In this document: piece by piece, positions 23,009 to 31,368 of the stretch
Layout of the letters: the number at the start of each line of letters is the position of its first letter
Position numbering within the stretch: position 1 is the stretch's first letter
DNA from: an uncultured Clostridia bacterium
GTDB lineage: Bacteria; Bacillota; Clostridia; Christensenellales; Borkfalkiaceae
DNA length: 45,494 nt
Direction of reading: 5' to 3'
NCBI GenBank assembly: GCA_944342055.1
Contig: CALVME010000009.1
Location: forward strand, 1-45,494
Position numbers and translations under genes: made by a program
Notes under the pieces: generated by a model
The model's database searches: none
Seen by the model: the letters and a program-made list of their open reading frames with translations, nothing else
Told to the model about the DNA's origin: nothing

Positions 23009-24262
23009 ATGGACGGCGTGAAACTTACTTCCGATCAGGAAAAAGCAAAAGAATGTATGCTCGACTGGTTTTTCAACCGCAGCGCGCAGACGTTTGTCCT
23101 GTTCGGCTACGCGGGGACGGGGAAGACCTTTCTCATCGACTACGTCGTACGCGAGTGTTTTCGCCTCGTCCCCGATGAAAGCGCCATGTTCGTCACGCCG
23201 ACGGGAAAGGCGGCGACCGTGCTCATTCGGGCAGGGACCCCGGCAGGCACCATTCACAGCCTCATCTACCGCAAAGAAGAGGCGGAGGAAACATACGTCG
23301 ACGAAGAGACGGGCGAAATTTTTAAGCGGGAGCGGCTCGTCTTCAAAAAACGAGGCTCCATCGCCGACGAGATCAAACTGCTCGTCATCGACGAGGCGTC
23401 CATGGTCAACGACGAGACCATAGGAGATCTTCTCAGCTTCGGCGTCAAATGTCTCTTTTCGGGGGACGACGCCCAGCTCCCGCCCGTACAGGGCAGAAAT
23501 TCCCTCATCCCGGACGTGACGCTCACGGAGATCGTGCGCCAGGAGGCGGAAAACCCCATCGTTCGCGTCGCTTCCCTCGCGCGCGAGGGAGGGCCCATTC
23601 CTTACGGCACTTACGGCGACAGCGTGTGCGTCATTCCGCGCAGAAAATTTCAAGGCGACGTCCGCGCGCGCCTGCTCAAGGCGGCCGATCAGATCCTGTG
23701 CGGCACCAACTCGACGCGCAACAAAGTCAACGCCGAAGTCCGCTCGCTCCTCGGCTACGAGGGCACCCTGCCGCAGAGCGGGGAAAAGCTCATCTGCACC
23801 CTCAACAACTGGGACAGGAGCATCGATTGCGAGGAAAAATTTCACCTCGTCAACGGCATCATCGGCTATTGCCAAAACCCCGCATATTTTGCAGACGACC
23901 TCGCAAAATGCGCTTTCCGCGCCGAGTTTTTGGACGACGTCATCGACGACGTCCCCTTCGATACGGGCATTTTTTCGCACGGGACGTTCCGTTACGGATT
24001 CGGAAAAGAGCGCATGGTCTGCCTGCTTTCGGACGGAAGCGTCGTCACGCAGGACGAAGGCAGGCGCGGCAAGACGTTCGTCGAAGAAGTAGAGCCCGCC
24101 AACCGCTTCGAATTCGGCTACGTTATCACCTGCCACAAGGCGCAGGGGTCCGAATTTGACTTTGTCATCGTATTCGACGAATCGTATTGCTTTTCCGAAA
24201 GGAGCAAATGGCTGTACACCGCCATCACGCGCGCAAAGCAGAAATTGCTCATCGTCCGATGA
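23009..24262 (+). CDS. RecD-like / Dda-like superfamily 1B DNA helicase
   Basis: ATP-dependent 5'-3' helicase of 417 residues. Motifs in order: LTSDQEKA (Q-motif region), Walker A GYAGTGKT (33-40), VTPTGKAATVL (Ia), TIHSLIY, Walker B LLVIDEASMV, FSGDDAQLPPV (III), LTEIVRQ (IV), and the C-terminal TCHKAQGSEFD (V) and WLYTAITRAKQKLLIV (VI). The size and lack of an N-terminal RecD extension resemble phage Dda and stand-alone bacterial relatives. A role in repair or replication restart is likely, without a RecBC partner nearby. The mid-region 255-330 is variable. The start is fixed by a promoter ending six bases before ATG 23009. Confidence 0.92.
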   Translation: MDGVKLTSDQEKAKECMLDWFFNRSAQTFVLFGYAGTGKTFLIDYVVRECFRLVPDESAMFVTPTGKAATVLIRAGTPAGTIHSLIYRKEEAEETYVDEETGEIFKRERLVFKKRGSIADEIKLLVIDEASMVNDETIGDLLSFGVKCLFSGDDAQLPPVQGRNSLIPDVTLTEIVRQEAENPIVRVASLAREGGPIPYGTYGDSVCVIPRRKFQGDVRARLLKAADQILCGTNSTRNKVNAEVRSLLGYEGTLPQSGEKLICTLNNWDRSIDCEEKFHLVNGIIGYCQNPAYFADDLAKCAFRAEFLDDVIDDVPFDTGIFSHGTFRYGFGKERMVCLLSDGSVVTQDEGRRGKTFVEEVEPANRFEFGYVITCHKAQGSEFDFVIVFDESYCFSERSKWLYTAITRAKQKLLIVR

Positions 24263-24316
24263 GCGCACAGACGACAAAAACGGAGGCGGCGACGCCCCGA
24301 AAACAAGGAGTTCTCT

Positions 24317-24685
24317 ATGATCACTTTCAATCACTTCAATTTCAACGTGCTCGACCTCGAAAGAAGCCTGCGTTTTTACGACGAAGCGCTCGGGCTCAAG
24401 GTCAGATCGGTCAACGACGCGGCGGACGGAAGGTTCCGCATCGTCTTCCTCACCGACGGCGTCACCGACTTCGCCCTCGAGCTCACCTGGCTGAGGGACC
24501 GCACCGAGCCTTACAACCTCGGGGACGAGGAATTTCATCTCGCCTTCCACGTCGACGACTACGAAGGGCTGCACAAGAAGCACGCCGAGATGGGTTGCAT
24601 CGCCTTTGAAAATCCCGAAATGGGCATCTACTTCATCACCGACCCCGACGGCTACTGGCTGGAGATCGTCCCCGCCCGCAGATGA
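24317..24685 (+). CDS. VOC-superfamily (glyoxalase I-like) protein
   Basis: Protein of 122 residues with two beta-alpha-beta-beta-beta modules. FNHFNFNVLDLERSLRFYDEALGL carries the first His ligand. TDFALELTWL, FHLAFHVDDYEGL and FITDPDGYWLEIV carry the remaining Glu/His-type ligands. The DPDGYWLEIV ending is typical of lactoylglutathione lyase-like proteins. In Bacillota the thiol cofactor is not necessarily glutathione, so methylglyoxal detoxification is plausible but unproven. ATG 24317 has AAGGAG six bases before it. The gene is 54 bp after the helicase and probably read through from it. Confidence 0.88.
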   Translation: MITFNHFNFNVLDLERSLRFYDEALGLKVRSVNDAADGRFRIVFLTDGVTDFALELTWLRDRTEPYNLGDEEFHLAFHVDDYEGLHKKHAEMGCIAFENPEMGIYFITDPDGYWLEIVPARR

Positions 24686-24692
24686 CAAATAC

Positions 24693-24725
24693 AAAAACCG
24701 CCCTGCCTCGCAGGACGGTTTTTTT
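24693..24725. terminator. Terminator between convergent genes
   Basis: 9-bp stem CCGCCCTGC/GCAGGACGG with a CTC loop. The C-A mismatch on plus becomes a G-U wobble on minus. It has A and T runs on both sides, so it likely works in both directions. Confidence 0.82.
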
Positions 24726-24741
24726 ACAGATGCAGGCGCCC

Positions 24742-26319
24742 TCAGTTCGCCTTCCGCGGCGTTTCTTCCGCTTTTCTCTGCCAGAGCTGCACGACCTCGC
24801 CGCGCAACGTGCGCGCAGAGGTCACAAACTCATAGCGCTCTTCCAGGAGCGCACGCGCCTGCGCGTCCGGCAAATTGAACTCGCAGACGGTGACGTAATC
24901 GGGGATCCCCGCCGCAACGAGCGATTTCTGCTCCTCGTACAGTTCGGGGAACTTTTCATACGGCACGTTGACGAGACAGTAATATTTGTTGAACGGAAGC
25001 GTATCCGTCAGCGCGTAGAGCCCTCGGTCATAATCATAATAGCACAGAAGGGTCGGATTTTTCCCTTCCATGCGCTCGGCGAGGGAATACGGCGCGTAAT
25101 AAAGGCGGTATTCCCGCACGAAGCCCTTGTCGAGGGCATACGCCGCGCCGCACGCCGCGCCGCCGATCAGGCACAAAAAAGCGGCGACGGAAGCCGAAAA
25201 CCGCACACAACGCTGCATTCTCGGCACGCGCCGCGGCAATCTTTCCCAGACGAAGAAGACAAGCTTTGCCGCCGCGACCAACCCGAGCGCGGAAAACGCA
25301 TAAAATGGCAGGTAGTAGTAAAAGAGCGTGACCCCGCCGACGTAGACGAAAAACCACATGCTTCCCGCAAAAGCGAACACGGAAGCGCCGCTCCCGCGCA
25401 TGCCTGCATAGCATCCCCCCGCCAGCAGAAGCAACGCCGCTAAGACGTAAGAGGGAGCAAGTCCGTTGGCCATGCCGCAGAGAATGCCCGCCCAACCCGC
25501 AAAGCGTTCCGCAAGCGTATGAGAAGAGGGATAGAGCACGAGATTGAAATAGAAATAGGAACGGAACATCGCCCCGAGCGCTCCGTTGAGCGCGAAGTAC
25601 ACAAAGACGGGGACAGAGACGAGCGCCATGCCGCAAAGGACGGCGAGCATGCGCGAAAGCGCCGCGGCAAACCCGCTCCGCTTCCAGGTCAGGACGCCGA
25701 AGTAGGCGCACCAGCCGATCCAGAACCCGAGGAGGGTAAACTTGCTCCAAAGGACGAGCCCCGCGAGCATGCCGCTTCTGAAAAACGTGCCGATCTCCTG
25801 CAGGGCACCCCGCCTTGCGAGCAGCAGCCCGTGATACAATCCGTAAACAACGAGGGGCAGAACGAACTCCTCCACCGAGCCGCCCGTGTACATCGCGTCG
25901 CTCTGATAGGTGAGGAAACCGCTCAAAAGAGCGATGCCGCCGCAGAGCCGCACGTCTTCCAGGTACAGACGGGCGATGCGGTAGAGATAGAGCATGTAGA
26001 CCGTCGCCGCCGCCGCCTCAAAGAGGTACACCACAAAAAAGGGGTTCTGCACGGGAAAAAGCCCGTTCAACTCTGCCGCCACGCCGTAGAGCAGGTACAA
26101 ATAGAGCCCCTTGTGATCGAATGCGTCCACATAGAGCACTTCCCCGCGCATGATCGCGCGACCGATCGTCAGAAAGAGGTTGTCGTCCACCCATTCCTGC
26201 AACAAAAACAAGAAGGAACAGGAGGAAAACACCGCCAGCATTCCAAGAGCGGCGACCGCGAAGATCGCCGCAATCGGCAGAAGTTCCGCCCCGCGTGCCT
26301 CCGCACTTTTTCCGAGCAT
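24742..26319 (-). CDS. GT-C-type membrane glycosyltransferase (family 39-like)
   Basis: Polytopic protein of 525 residues with about eleven hydrophobic helices. The first extracytoplasmic loop contains EWVDDNLFLTIGRAIMRGEVLY then DAFDHKGLYLYLLYG. That acidic-pair-plus-DHKGL arrangement is typical of lipid-linked-sugar glycosyltransferases of the PMT/ArnT-like clan. The C-terminal 110 residues are soluble and probably outside. It begins at ATG 26319, 10 bp after the alpha-galactosidase stop, with AGGAGG six bases upstream, so both are in one operon. The donor is probably a polyprenyl-phosphate sugar; the acceptor is unknown. Confidence 0.82.
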   Translation of the reverse strand: MLGKSAEARGAELLPIAAIFAVAALGMLAVFSSCSFLFLLQEWVDDNLFLTIGRAIMRGEVLYVDAFDHKGLYLYLLYGVAAELNGLFPVQNPFFVVYLFEAAAATVYMLYLYRIARLYLEDVRLCGGIALLSGFLTYQSDAMYTGGSVEEFVLPLVVYGLYHGLLLARRGALQEIGTFFRSGMLAGLVLWSKFTLLGFWIGWCAYFGVLTWKRSGFAAALSRMLAVLCGMALVSVPVFVYFALNGALGAMFRSYFYFNLVLYPSSHTLAERFAGWAGILCGMANGLAPSYVLAALLLLAGGCYAGMRGSGASVFAFAGSMWFFVYVGGVTLFYYYLPFYAFSALGLVAAAKLVFFVWERLPRRVPRMQRCVRFSASVAAFLCLIGGAACGAAYALDKGFVREYRLYYAPYSLAERMEGKNPTLLCYYDYDRGLYALTDTLPFNKYYCLVNVPYEKFPELYEEQKSLVAAGIPDYVTVCEFNLPDAQARALLEERYEFVTSARTLRGEVVQLWQRKAEETPRKAN

Positions 26320-26329
26320 GCCCCGCCTC

Positions 26330-28450
26330 CTACCTGCGCGCGGGTGCGCGGCGCAGGAAGAGCATGCGCGCGTAAACGGAATTCGTATCATTCTCCGTGT
26401 CGCAGAACAGATCGGTCGGCACGCCGCCCTGCATGAGCATATCGCCCGCGGCGGTAAATTCCTCGCAGGAGGCGTAATTGCTCTGCTCGCGCGGCTTGAC
26501 GATGTAGTCGTACTGCGGGTTGAGCCCCTTGAGCCGATAGCGTGCGTTCGCCTGTCCCGTGACCTTCTCTTTTGCCGTCACGACGGCGATCGCCTTCGTC
26601 TGATCGGCAGAAACGAACACAAATCCGCCCGTGCCGTCCTTCTCTTCGAGGCGATAGTATCTGCCGAACTGGAAGAGCTCTCTGTATTTTTTATAGTAAG
26701 CGATCTGCGCCTTTACGATCTCCTTTTCCCGATCGTCCAGGCGGCTGATGTCCATTTCATAGCCGAGCACGCCCCCGCAGGCGACGTTGAATCTGGTTTC
26801 GAGCGGCGTGCGGTTGCCGCTCTGATAATTGGGGCTCGCCGAGACGTGAGCGCCCATGGAGATCGTGGGATAGGCATATGCCGTTCCCTCCTGAATGGTG
26901 AGCCGCTCGCGTGCGTCGGTGTTGTCGCTCGTCCAGGTCTGTGGCATAAAGGCGAGCATGCCCGGATCGAACCTGCCTCCGCCCGAAGCGCAGGACTCGA
27001 ACAGCACGAGCGGGAATTTCTCCGTCAGTCTCTGCAAGACGGCGTACAGTCCCAAAATGTATCTGTGCGCATATTCTCCCGCAGCGACGCCCTTGCCGTA
27101 AGGGTCGGTGATGTGGCGGTTGTAATCCCATTTGACGTATGCCGCCTTTGTGGAAGCAATGATGTTCGAGACGGCGCGCACGACGTAATTTTGCACCTGT
27201 TTGTCCGCAAGATTGAGCATGAGCTGGTTGCGCATCCGCGCGGGCTCCCTGCGCATGGGGCGCATCGCAAATTCGGGGTGCTTTGCGTAGAGCTCGCTGT
27301 CCTCGCTGATCATTTCGGGTTCCATCCAGATGCCGAACTTCAGTCCGAGCGCGCGTATTTCATCCGCAAGAGAGGCGAGCCCGCCCGTCTTTTCGGCATA
27401 GTCCGTCCAATCTCCCAGCGAAGAAGTGTCGTCGTCTCTGTGCCCGAACCAGCCGTCGTCGAGGACGAACAGCTCCGCACCCGCCTCCGCGGAAGCTTTG
27501 GCGATGGTCAGGATGCGCTCGCGGTCAAACGCAAAATACGTCCCCTCCCAGTTGTTGACGAGCACGGGGCGGACGCGCTTCTGCCATCTGCCGCGCACGA
27601 TGTGCTCGGCGGCGAACGTCTGCATGGAAGAAGTCACCTCGTCCCTGTTCTCGCCGAACGTCATGACCGCCTCGGGAGCGGTGAACGTCTCTCCCGCTTC
27701 GAGCGTCCACTCGAACAGCCCGCCGATGCCGCTCAGAAAGCGGAGCTGGCGGCGGTTATTCCCTTCCGCCGTCTCGCGATGATTGCCCGAATAGACGAGA
27801 TTGAAGCCGTAGACTTCCCCCTTCCGCTCCAGCATGACGAAGGGATTGTGGAAGGGCGAAGAGGAACCGGTGCGCGATTCGTTGCACACGAGCGTGCCGT
27901 TTACGGGCGTCTCGTGGCGGGTGCGCTCCGCGCCCCAGCTGCCGTCGAACGTCACCAGCGAATACCCTTCGCCGATCAGATCGAGCTGCAGCGAGGAAAT
28001 CTTGCGGATGCGCACGGGTTTCTTGCCCGCATTGGTCAATTGCACGTTGACCGCGATCGCGTCGCAATCGGAAAACACGCTGTAATACAGATACAGGCGC
28101 AATTTTGCATATTCGTCCGCAAATTCGAGGCAGACGGTGTCCGCCTCCCCATAAGAAGCGGGCAGCGGAAGCGCGGAAGGCTTTTCCATGCGCCGCACGC
28201 GGACGAACGAAAAGCGCGTCGCCGCCGATCCGTCCGAAAGCAGGACGACAAGTCCGCTCTCACGGAAATCGACGCTGCCGTAAGAGGAAAAAAGAAGCCG
28301 CTTGTCCTCTCCCGAAAGCAGGGAGAAATCGGGACCGAAGCGCACGGTCTTCCCGTAATAGAGAAGTTCCGCGCCGTCCCCTTCTGCCTTCAGCACGAGA
28401 GAAGTGTGCGGCGTATCCATTTTGATCAAATTACCTTTTCTGCGTATCAT
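26330..28450 (-). CDS. Alpha-galactosidase, glycoside hydrolase family 36
   Basis: Hydrolyses alpha-1,6-galactosides such as melibiose and raffinose. It has 706 residues, near the 720-740 usual in GH36. There is an N-terminal beta-sandwich to about residue 285, then the barrel with VLVNNWEGTYF, FVLDDGWFGHRDDD and GIWMEPEMIS. The nucleophile is Asp442 in VKWDYNRH, followed by SCASGGGRFD and the acid/base Asp509 in WTSDNTDA. No signal peptide is present, so it is cytoplasmic and would need imported sugar; no transporter is adjacent. Two starts are possible (28450 and the ATG ten codons later); neither has an ideally spaced ribosome site. Confidence 0.95.
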   Translation of the reverse strand: MIRRKGNLIKMDTPHTSLVLKAEGDGAELLYYGKTVRFGPDFSLLSGEDKRLLFSSYGSVDFRESGLVVLLSDGSAATRFSFVRVRRMEKPSALPLPASYGEADTVCLEFADEYAKLRLYLYYSVFSDCDAIAVNVQLTNAGKKPVRIRKISSLQLDLIGEGYSLVTFDGSWGAERTRHETPVNGTLVCNESRTGSSSPFHNPFVMLERKGEVYGFNLVYSGNHRETAEGNNRRQLRFLSGIGGLFEWTLEAGETFTAPEAVMTFGENRDEVTSSMQTFAAEHIVRGRWQKRVRPVLVNNWEGTYFAFDRERILTIAKASAEAGAELFVLDDGWFGHRDDDTSSLGDWTDYAEKTGGLASLADEIRALGLKFGIWMEPEMISEDSELYAKHPEFAMRPMRREPARMRNQLMLNLADKQVQNYVVRAVSNIIASTKAAYVKWDYNRHITDPYGKGVAAGEYAHRYILGLYAVLQRLTEKFPLVLFESCASGGGRFDPGMLAFMPQTWTSDNTDARERLTIQEGTAYAYPTISMGAHVSASPNYQSGNRTPLETRFNVACGGVLGYEMDISRLDDREKEIVKAQIAYYKKYRELFQFGRYYRLEEKDGTGGFVFVSADQTKAIAVVTAKEKVTGQANARYRLKGLNPQYDYIVKPREQSNYASCEEFTAAGDMLMQGGVPTDLFCDTENDTNSVYARMLFLRRAPARR

Positions 28451-28482
28451 TTTTGTCTTTTCCTTCCATAATACTGAAATCC

Positions 28483-28511
28483 ATTATACAGGAACGCAGA
28501 AAAAAAGTACA
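28483..28511 (-). promoter_or_regulatory. Possible promoter of the alpha-galactosidase operon
   Basis: Minus strand consensus TATAAT (28488-28483). Seventeen bases upstream the hexamer is only TGTACT (28511-28506), a weak -35, so an activator may be needed. Confidence 0.45.
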
Positions 28512-28530
28512 GTATTTCGGCAATTATTTT

Positions 28531-28821
28531 TTATTTTGCGGACAATTCTTTCAAGGTCTTTTGAAAATCAGTCGCTTTTTGCGAGATTTCCTCCTCGTTT
28601 GCCTCCTGCGTGCGATAATAACCGAGATTGGACATCTGTTCAAACAGATCGTACTGCCCCTCCCCCACGGACTGATAATGCCGCATCAGCTCCTTGCGGA
28701 GCGCCTTGGAACCGCCCTCGCGGTAGGCAAACGCGTACAGATCGAGCAATCTCTTTTCGGTGTCCAGCATGTCCTGCAACGAATCGCGCTCGTTGAGCGT
28801 AGTGGTCTGTCTGTCCTTCAT
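28531..28821 (-). CDS. CotF-family spore coat protein
   Basis: Protein of 96 residues. The segment LNERDSLQDMLDTEKRLLDLYAFAYREGGSKALRKEL and the following GQYDLFEQMSNLGYY are characteristic of the CotF (PF07875) ferritin-like helical family of Bacillota. Members are spore coat components or, in non-spore-formers, proteins of unknown role. It overlaps the preceding small gene by four bases (28818-28821, ATGA), so they are coupled. It suggests that the organism or its ancestors sporulate but does not prove it. Confidence 0.85.
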   Translation of the reverse strand: MKDRQTTTLNERDSLQDMLDTEKRLLDLYAFAYREGGSKALRKELMRHYQSVGEGQYDLFEQMSNLGYYRTQEANEEEISQKATDFQKTLKELSAK

Positions 28822-29012
28822 TTCTTCCCTCCGATCAGCGCCGTCAGTTCGGAAAACCGCCGCTCGTGTTCCTTAGAAAGTGCGGAAAAGCTCTCCGCAA
28901 GCGCGGTATCCGTCAGCGTCGCCGCGTAGATACGCGCCTTTTTGCAGCCGATCTCTTCGCCGCGCAGCACTTCGGAGAGCGCGGTCAGATCTTTCGTCGT
29001 CAAATGTTCCAT
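28818..29012 (-). CDS. Small helical protein paired with CotF
   Basis: Protein of 64 residues, MEHLTTKDLTALSEVLRGEE and onward, almost wholly helical with a KEHERRFSELTALI end. It resembles a single ferritin-like helix hairpin, as found in small proteins encoded next to CotF-type coat proteins. ATG 29012 has GGAGG eight bases before it, but that GGAGG sits in the 3' arm of a hairpin (29021-29045). It is first in a two-gene operon with the CotF gene, and no promoter of its own is evident. Confidence 0.75.
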   Translation of the reverse strand: MEHLTTKDLTALSEVLRGEEIGCKKARIYAATLTDTALAESFSALSKEHERRFSELTALIGGKK

Positions 29013-29045
29013 AAAAAATACCTCCGCACACAGTATGCGCAGAGG
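29013..29045 (-). terminator. Hairpin plus T-run overlapping a ribosome-binding site
   Basis: 10-bp stem with two wobbles (29021-29030 with 29036-29045) and a five-base loop. On the minus strand it is followed by TATTTTTT and then ATG 29012. It can act as a terminator after the glycosyltransferase gene. Its 3' arm also contains the GGAGG of the following gene. Confidence 0.6.
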
Positions 29046-29081
29046 CGTTTCGTTTATCCTGTTCTACCCGCAAGCCGAAGC

Positions 29082-30689
29082 TCAGCCGATCTTGTACACG
29101 TCGCTGTGCGCGCAGTCCACCGAATCGACTTGCGTGTATCTCCCCAACGTCTCAAAGGAGATCCCGTTTTCCTCGCAAAGTTCGCGCACCAGAGCGAGCG
29201 CGTCCGCGGGGAAGGCGTCGCTCGCAAAGAGCCAGACCGTTTTTCCCGCCTGTGCGCTCTCCACCATATCGTCCGCCTCCCACATGACGGGATTCTGATG
29301 CACGACCCAGGATTCCTCCACCGAAGGGCCGTACGCATAGCAGCGCCCCGAGCCGAGCATCGCCGTCAGCGCCGTCCGCGCAAAGACGCCGTCCGCCACG
29401 ACGATGTCGTCCTCGCCGATCTTGTCCAGCACTTCCGCGCGGTAAATGTAATATTCGTCGCGCTCCTTTGCGTAAGCCTTCCACGCCTGCACGGTATTGA
29501 TCGAGCCGCTGATCGCAAGGCAAACGGTGAGAAGGGACAAAAAAGCGACGTTCACAAAGGGCATCGCCTTTTTTGCGATCGCCTTCGCGTCCTTACCCGC
29601 CTCCGAGAGCGTGCGGAAGGGATTTTCGAACAGCCGCGCCGACATGACACACACGGGATACCAGACGCACCCGAGCGCGGGGAAAATGTAGCGGTTGAAC
29701 ACGGGATGATTGGTCAGCGCGGGAATCAGCGTCAGCGACAGCGAAACCGCGAGGAAGGTCGCAATGCCGATGAGCCCCGTCAGATTGACGGCGTCGAGAC
29801 GGTGCCTGACGAACGCAAGCGCGAGGCAGACAAGGCAGATTGCCGAGACGAACCAGTGGAAATCCTTCCACGCCGCGGGGAAGTAGAAGGCAAAGACGTA
29901 ATACTGCTGCCAGTCGCCCCAGTTGACCGCGCCGGAGCTTCCCTCCGAATACGTGTTGATCTGCCGGAGGAGGTAGTACATCCAGGGCGCGTACAAAAGG
30001 ACGGTCGCGCCCGCAAAGATGGCAAATCTGACGAGCGCCCTGCGGTTTCGGACGATCAGATAAATGAAGAGCCCCAGCCACAGGAAGAACACGGACAACA
30101 AGGCAAAGTACTGCGTGTATGCCGCGCACAGCGTATGGAACGAGAGCGCGCACCAGGCAAAAATGCTGTTCGGATCTTTTATGACCTGATACAGGTGAAT
30201 GAGCGCCGCCGTCACAAATCCCATGCTCCAGGAATACATGCGGATCTCGCTCGCGTAAGTGAACAGATTGGGCATGGTGACGATGAGCAGCGCAAACGCG
30301 CCCGAGACGATCCACCCGAAATCCCTGCGCACGAAAATCAGGCTGTACACCCACAGCGCGACGTAAGGGAACACAGAAAAGCACTTTGCAACGACGATGC
30401 GGTCGGCGCCGACGAGGCTCGTGGCGTCGATGCAGAATTTCAGCATGCAGTAATAGAGCGGCGGATGCACGTCGTGCGCGGTCAGATAGACGAGACGCAG
30501 ATAACCCTGCTCGGTGAGCCAGAACGAAAAGTACTCGTCCCACCAGACGCTTCCCGCCGCACAGGAAGCGAACATCATCCCGATGACCGCCGCCGCAAGC
30601 GCATAAAGCACGACGGCGATCCGGAATTCTTTTCGATGCGCAAGCGCATGCAAGCTCTCTTTCAGGTTCTCCTTCAAGCCCGTTTTCAT
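29082..30689 (-). CDS. GT-C-type membrane glycosyltransferase (mannosyltransferase-like)
   Basis: Polytopic protein of 535 residues with about ten hydrophobic helices. The first outer loop has VWWDEYFSFWLTEQGY followed by HDVHPPLYYCML. This is the D/E plus H-P-P-L-Y-Y signature of GT39/GT83-type enzymes using polyprenyl-phosphate sugars. SEIRMYSW and NRYIFPALG further along are also typical. A soluble C-terminal portion (about 430-535) follows the last helix. ATG 30689 overlaps the nth stop by four bases (ATGA), with GGAGG upstream, so it is translated with nth. A longer reading through upstream frame is not supported. The acceptor is unknown. Confidence 0.85.
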   Translation of the reverse strand: MKTGLKENLKESLHALAHRKEFRIAVVLYALAAAVIGMMFASCAAGSVWWDEYFSFWLTEQGYLRLVYLTAHDVHPPLYYCMLKFCIDATSLVGADRIVVAKCFSVFPYVALWVYSLIFVRRDFGWIVSGAFALLIVTMPNLFTYASEIRMYSWSMGFVTAALIHLYQVIKDPNSIFAWCALSFHTLCAAYTQYFALLSVFFLWLGLFIYLIVRNRRALVRFAIFAGATVLLYAPWMYYLLRQINTYSEGSSGAVNWGDWQQYYVFAFYFPAAWKDFHWFVSAICLVCLALAFVRHRLDAVNLTGLIGIATFLAVSLSLTLIPALTNHPVFNRYIFPALGCVWYPVCVMSARLFENPFRTLSEAGKDAKAIAKKAMPFVNVAFLSLLTVCLAISGSINTVQAWKAYAKERDEYYIYRAEVLDKIGEDDIVVADGVFARTALTAMLGSGRCYAYGPSVEESWVVHQNPVMWEADDMVESAQAGKTVWLFASDAFPADALALVRELCEENGISFETLGRYTQVDSVDCAHSDVYKIG

Positions 30690-31333
30690 GTCTCCTCCTT
30701 TTCGCCGTGCGATGCGGCGTATTCGCACCATGCGCGCAGGGCGCATGTCCCGCAATCGGGCTTCTGCGCATGGCAGACCTGCCTGCCATGATAGATAAGC
30801 CAGTGGTGCGCCTTCGACCAAAGCTCCTTGGGGATCGCCGCCCTCAGCTGAAGCTCCGTCTTCTCGGGGCTGTCCGCATGCGCGAGCCCCAGGCGGTTGC
30901 TCACGCGGAAGACGTGCGTATCCACGGCGATGGCGTCGCCGCCGAACCAGACGGAATAGACGACGTTCGCCGTCTTCTGCCCCACGCCCGCGAGCGATTT
31001 GAGCTCCTCCGTCGTCCCGGGCACCTCTCCGTGAAAGCGCTCCAGAATGTCGCGGCTCGCGGAGAGAATGTGCTTCGCCTTGCTCTTGTATAGCCCGCAA
31101 GGAAAGACGATGCGGGAAAGCTCCTCTTCGGAGAGCTCCAGCATGGTCTGCGGCGTATTGTGCTTTGCAAACAGCACTTCCGTGACGAGGTTGACGCGCA
31201 CGTCCGTACATCGCGCGGACAGGTTCACCGCGACGAGCAGCTCGTACGCCGAGCGGTAACGGAGCGCGGGCTTCGCTTCGGGATACGCCGCCTGCAATGT
31301 CTCTATGATCTTTACGCGTGTTTCTTCAGTCAT
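30686..31333 (-). CDS. nth: Endonuclease III
   Basis: DNA glycosylase/AP lyase for oxidised pyrimidines, 215 residues. Helix-hairpin-helix LAGVGQKTANVV has catalytic Lys120, and Asp138 is in VDTHVFRVSNRL; both match E. coli numbering. The 4Fe-4S loop C-x6-C-x2-C-x5-C is intact near the C-terminus. The Gln41 of the E. coli enzyme, which fills the gap left by the flipped base, is Arg here (NLSARCTDVRVN). ATG 31333 lies six bases after a TATAAT, so the mRNA is predicted to be leaderless. A membrane glycosyltransferase follows in an ATGA overlap. Confidence 0.95.
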   Translation of the reverse strand: MTEETRVKIIETLQAAYPEAKPALRYRSAYELLVAVNLSARCTDVRVNLVTEVLFAKHNTPQTMLELSEEELSRIVFPCGLYKSKAKHILSASRDILERFHGEVPGTTEELKSLAGVGQKTANVVYSVWFGGDAIAVDTHVFRVSNRLGLAHADSPEKTELQLRAAIPKELWSKAHHWLIYHGRQVCHAQKPDCGTCALRAWCEYAASHGEKEET

Positions 31334-31339
31334 ATCTGC

Positions 31340-31368
31340 ATTATACTACACTTACGGCAATTTTACAA
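31340..31368 (-). promoter_or_regulatory. Promoter of nth, abutting the start codon
   Basis: Minus strand TTGTAA (31368-31363), 17-base spacer, TATAAT (31345-31340). It overlaps the 3' end of the DUF3343 gene. The ATG follows the -10 after six bases. Confidence 0.78.

Noticed and set aside
29082-31211. A 709-codon reading of the second glycosyltransferase starting inside nth
   Set aside because: The first 174 codons are a shadow frame of nth. The real N-terminus (MKTGLKENLKESL) starts at 30689 with GGAGG upstream and an ATGA overlap.
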